From: Acidothermaceae bacterium
Lineage (GTDB): Bacteria > Actinomycetota > Actinomycetes > Acidothermales > Acidothermaceae
DNA length: 14,003 nt
Assembly: GCA_025925185.1 (NCBI GenBank)
Contig: JAICLV010000055.1
Coordinates: 1-14,003, forward strand
Reading direction: 5' to 3'
Position 1 is the first letter of the stretch; each line of letters begins with the position of its first letter. The position numbers and the translations under genes were made by a program. Below are positions 13,340 through 14,003 of this stretch, in pieces. The notes under the pieces were generated by a model. It worked only from the letters and a program-made list of their open reading frames with translations, had not been told where the DNA came from and made no database searches.

Positions 13340-13807
13340 ATGTACCAGGCCAACAGCACGCGCGCACCGTCCAGCGGACAGAGCGTTTTCCGCTTCGACC
13401 TCGAGCGCGAGGAGAACCGGCTCGTCGTCCGCCTCTGGGGAGAGCTAGACATCGCCAACGCCCGCCGACTGCGCGAGGCGTTCGGAGCCCTCGGCGACGG
13501 CGAGGAGCGCGAGCTGCTCGTCGACCTGTCCGAGGTGCCCTTCATCGACTCGACCTGCCTGGCCGTGCTGGTCTGGGCGGGCAACCGCTGCCGCGAGCAG
13601 GGCCGCCAGTTGGTCCTGCGTGCCCCTACACGCGCCGTTGTGTCGGCGCTCGCGGCGAGTGGGCTACTGCGCTCGTTCCGTTATGACGCCTCCAGTCTGG
13701 ACAGCACGAAGCCCTGGCCCACGCGGTTGCCCGCACCAGCCAGCCCCCGCCCGCGGCTGGCGCAGGTGACGCGGCTGGGCCCCCTCGGCGGCGTGACCAC
13801 CCGCTAG
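13340..13807 (+). CDS. STAS-domain anti-sigma factor antagonist
   Basis: A 155-residue protein of the SpoIIAA/RsbV kind that binds an RsbW-like kinase and so frees a sigma factor. The STAS fold covers about residues 15-115: FRFDLEREENRLVVRLWGELD opens it and LLVDLSEVPFIDSTCLAVLV holds the usual phosphorylation site (D70-S71-T72; Gly is replaced by Cys 73). The last 40 residues are a Pro/Arg-rich tail outside the fold. ATG 13340 is chosen because the domain begins just after it and GGAAGGA lies 10 bases upstream; the open frame before it shows no domain. It is divergent from the response-regulator operon. It could serve the RsbW-like ATPase at 1845-2615 and the phosphatase at 2638-4272, but no linkage is shown. 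Its TAG overlaps the TAG of the convergent aminopeptidase gene inside one CTAG. Confidence 0.9.
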   Translation: MYQANSTRAPSSGQSVFRFDLEREENRLVVRLWGELDIANARRLREAFGALGDGEERELLVDLSEVPFIDSTCLAVLVWAGNRCREQGRQLVLRAPTRAVVSALAASGLLRSFRYDASSLDSTKPWPTRLPAPASPRPRLAQVTRLGPLGGVTTR

Positions 13808-14003
13808 CGCAGGCCGCGCAGCGGGTCTGCCGAACCCGCGAGCCAGTGCAACAACAACCGGACGCCGTAGCCGGTTGGGCCCTTGATCACCTCGTGCTCG
13901 TCGGCCTCTGCCCGGCCGACGCCCGCGATGTCGAGGTGGGCCCACCGGCGCCCTTCCTCACGTCGTCCGGCGAACTCGCGTAAGAACAGCGCGGCCACGA
14001 TCG
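13804..14003 (-). CDS. pepA: Leucyl aminopeptidase (M17) C-terminus, 5' part outside window
   Basis: Only the last 65 or so residues are inside the window; the frame is open to the right edge. VAALFLREFAG, WAHLDIAGVG and GPTGYGVRLLLHWL are the typical closing motifs of cytosolic M17 leucyl aminopeptidases, which remove N-terminal residues from peptides using two metal ions. The catalytic Lys, Asp, Glu and Arg residues lie upstream and cannot be checked. The stop (TAG, minus strand 13806-13804) shares the palindromic CTAG with the stop of the STAS gene. The start of the gene is beyond 14003. Confidence 0.85.
   Translation of the reverse strand, partial: IVAALFLREFAGRREEGRRWAHLDIAGVGRAEADEHEVIKGPTGYGVRLLLHWLAGSADPLRGLR

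Overview
The window is about 14 kb of very GC-rich, gene-dense DNA. Almost every third codon position is G or C, GTG starts are common, and the -10 boxes are of the TANNNT kind. Together with the families present (ECF sigma factor with a zinc anti-sigma, GerMN lipoprotein next to a two-component system, SpoIIE phosphatase plus STAS and RsbW-like proteins) this points to an actinobacterium (Actinomycetota); I cannot place it below that level. The order O-methyltransferase / sigE / rseA / mrp resembles the sigE neighbourhood known from Mycobacterium (methyltransferase Rv1220c, sigE, rseA, htrA, tatB ... mrp), but htrA and tatB are missing between rseA and mrp here.

Layout. 1-2615 (+): a cytosolic hybrid histidine kinase (receiver-PAS-PAS-HisKA-HATPase, cut by the window start) translationally coupled to a receiver fused to an RsbW-like ATPase. 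2638-4272 (-): a PAS-GAF-SpoIIE/PP2C phosphatase. 4480-6768 (+): a PilB/GspE-type assembly ATPase with an N-terminal MshEN (c-di-GMP-type) domain and an unusual C-terminal double zinc ribbon plus degenerate receiver. 6745-7215 (-) and 7241-8419 (+): a MarR-type regulator divergent from the Fe-S carrier ATPase Mrp, sharing a 25-bp gap that holds a palindrome and two opposed -10 boxes. 8396-9588 (-): ECF sigma factor SigE and its zinc anti-sigma factor, with an ECF-type promoter in front. 9741-10376 (+): a SAM-dependent O-methyltransferase that seems to start at ATC. 10413-13185 (-): response regulator, sensor kinase and GerMN lipoprotein in one operon. 13340-13807 (+): a STAS anti-sigma antagonist. 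13804-14003 (-): the C-terminus of a leucyl aminopeptidase.

How the genes may work together. Three members of a partner-switching system lie in the window but not in one operon: an RsbW-like kinase domain (here attached to a receiver), a PP2C phosphatase and a STAS protein. The hybrid kinase upstream is the natural candidate to phosphorylate the receiver. A second, separate signalling set (SigE/RseA and the OmpR-type RR/HK/lipoprotein) probably watches the cell envelope. No insertion sequence, tRNA, rRNA or CRISPR array was seen, and no gene-free stretch exceeds 300 bases; the largest gaps are 4273-4479, 13186-13339 and 9589-9740. The most distinctive non-coding structures are a 10-bp CTAG tandem array between two convergent genes (10371-10420), a 30-bp duplication that creates two nine-codon mini-ORFs between kinase and lipoprotein (11072-11150), and the marR/mrp palindrome (7214-7234).
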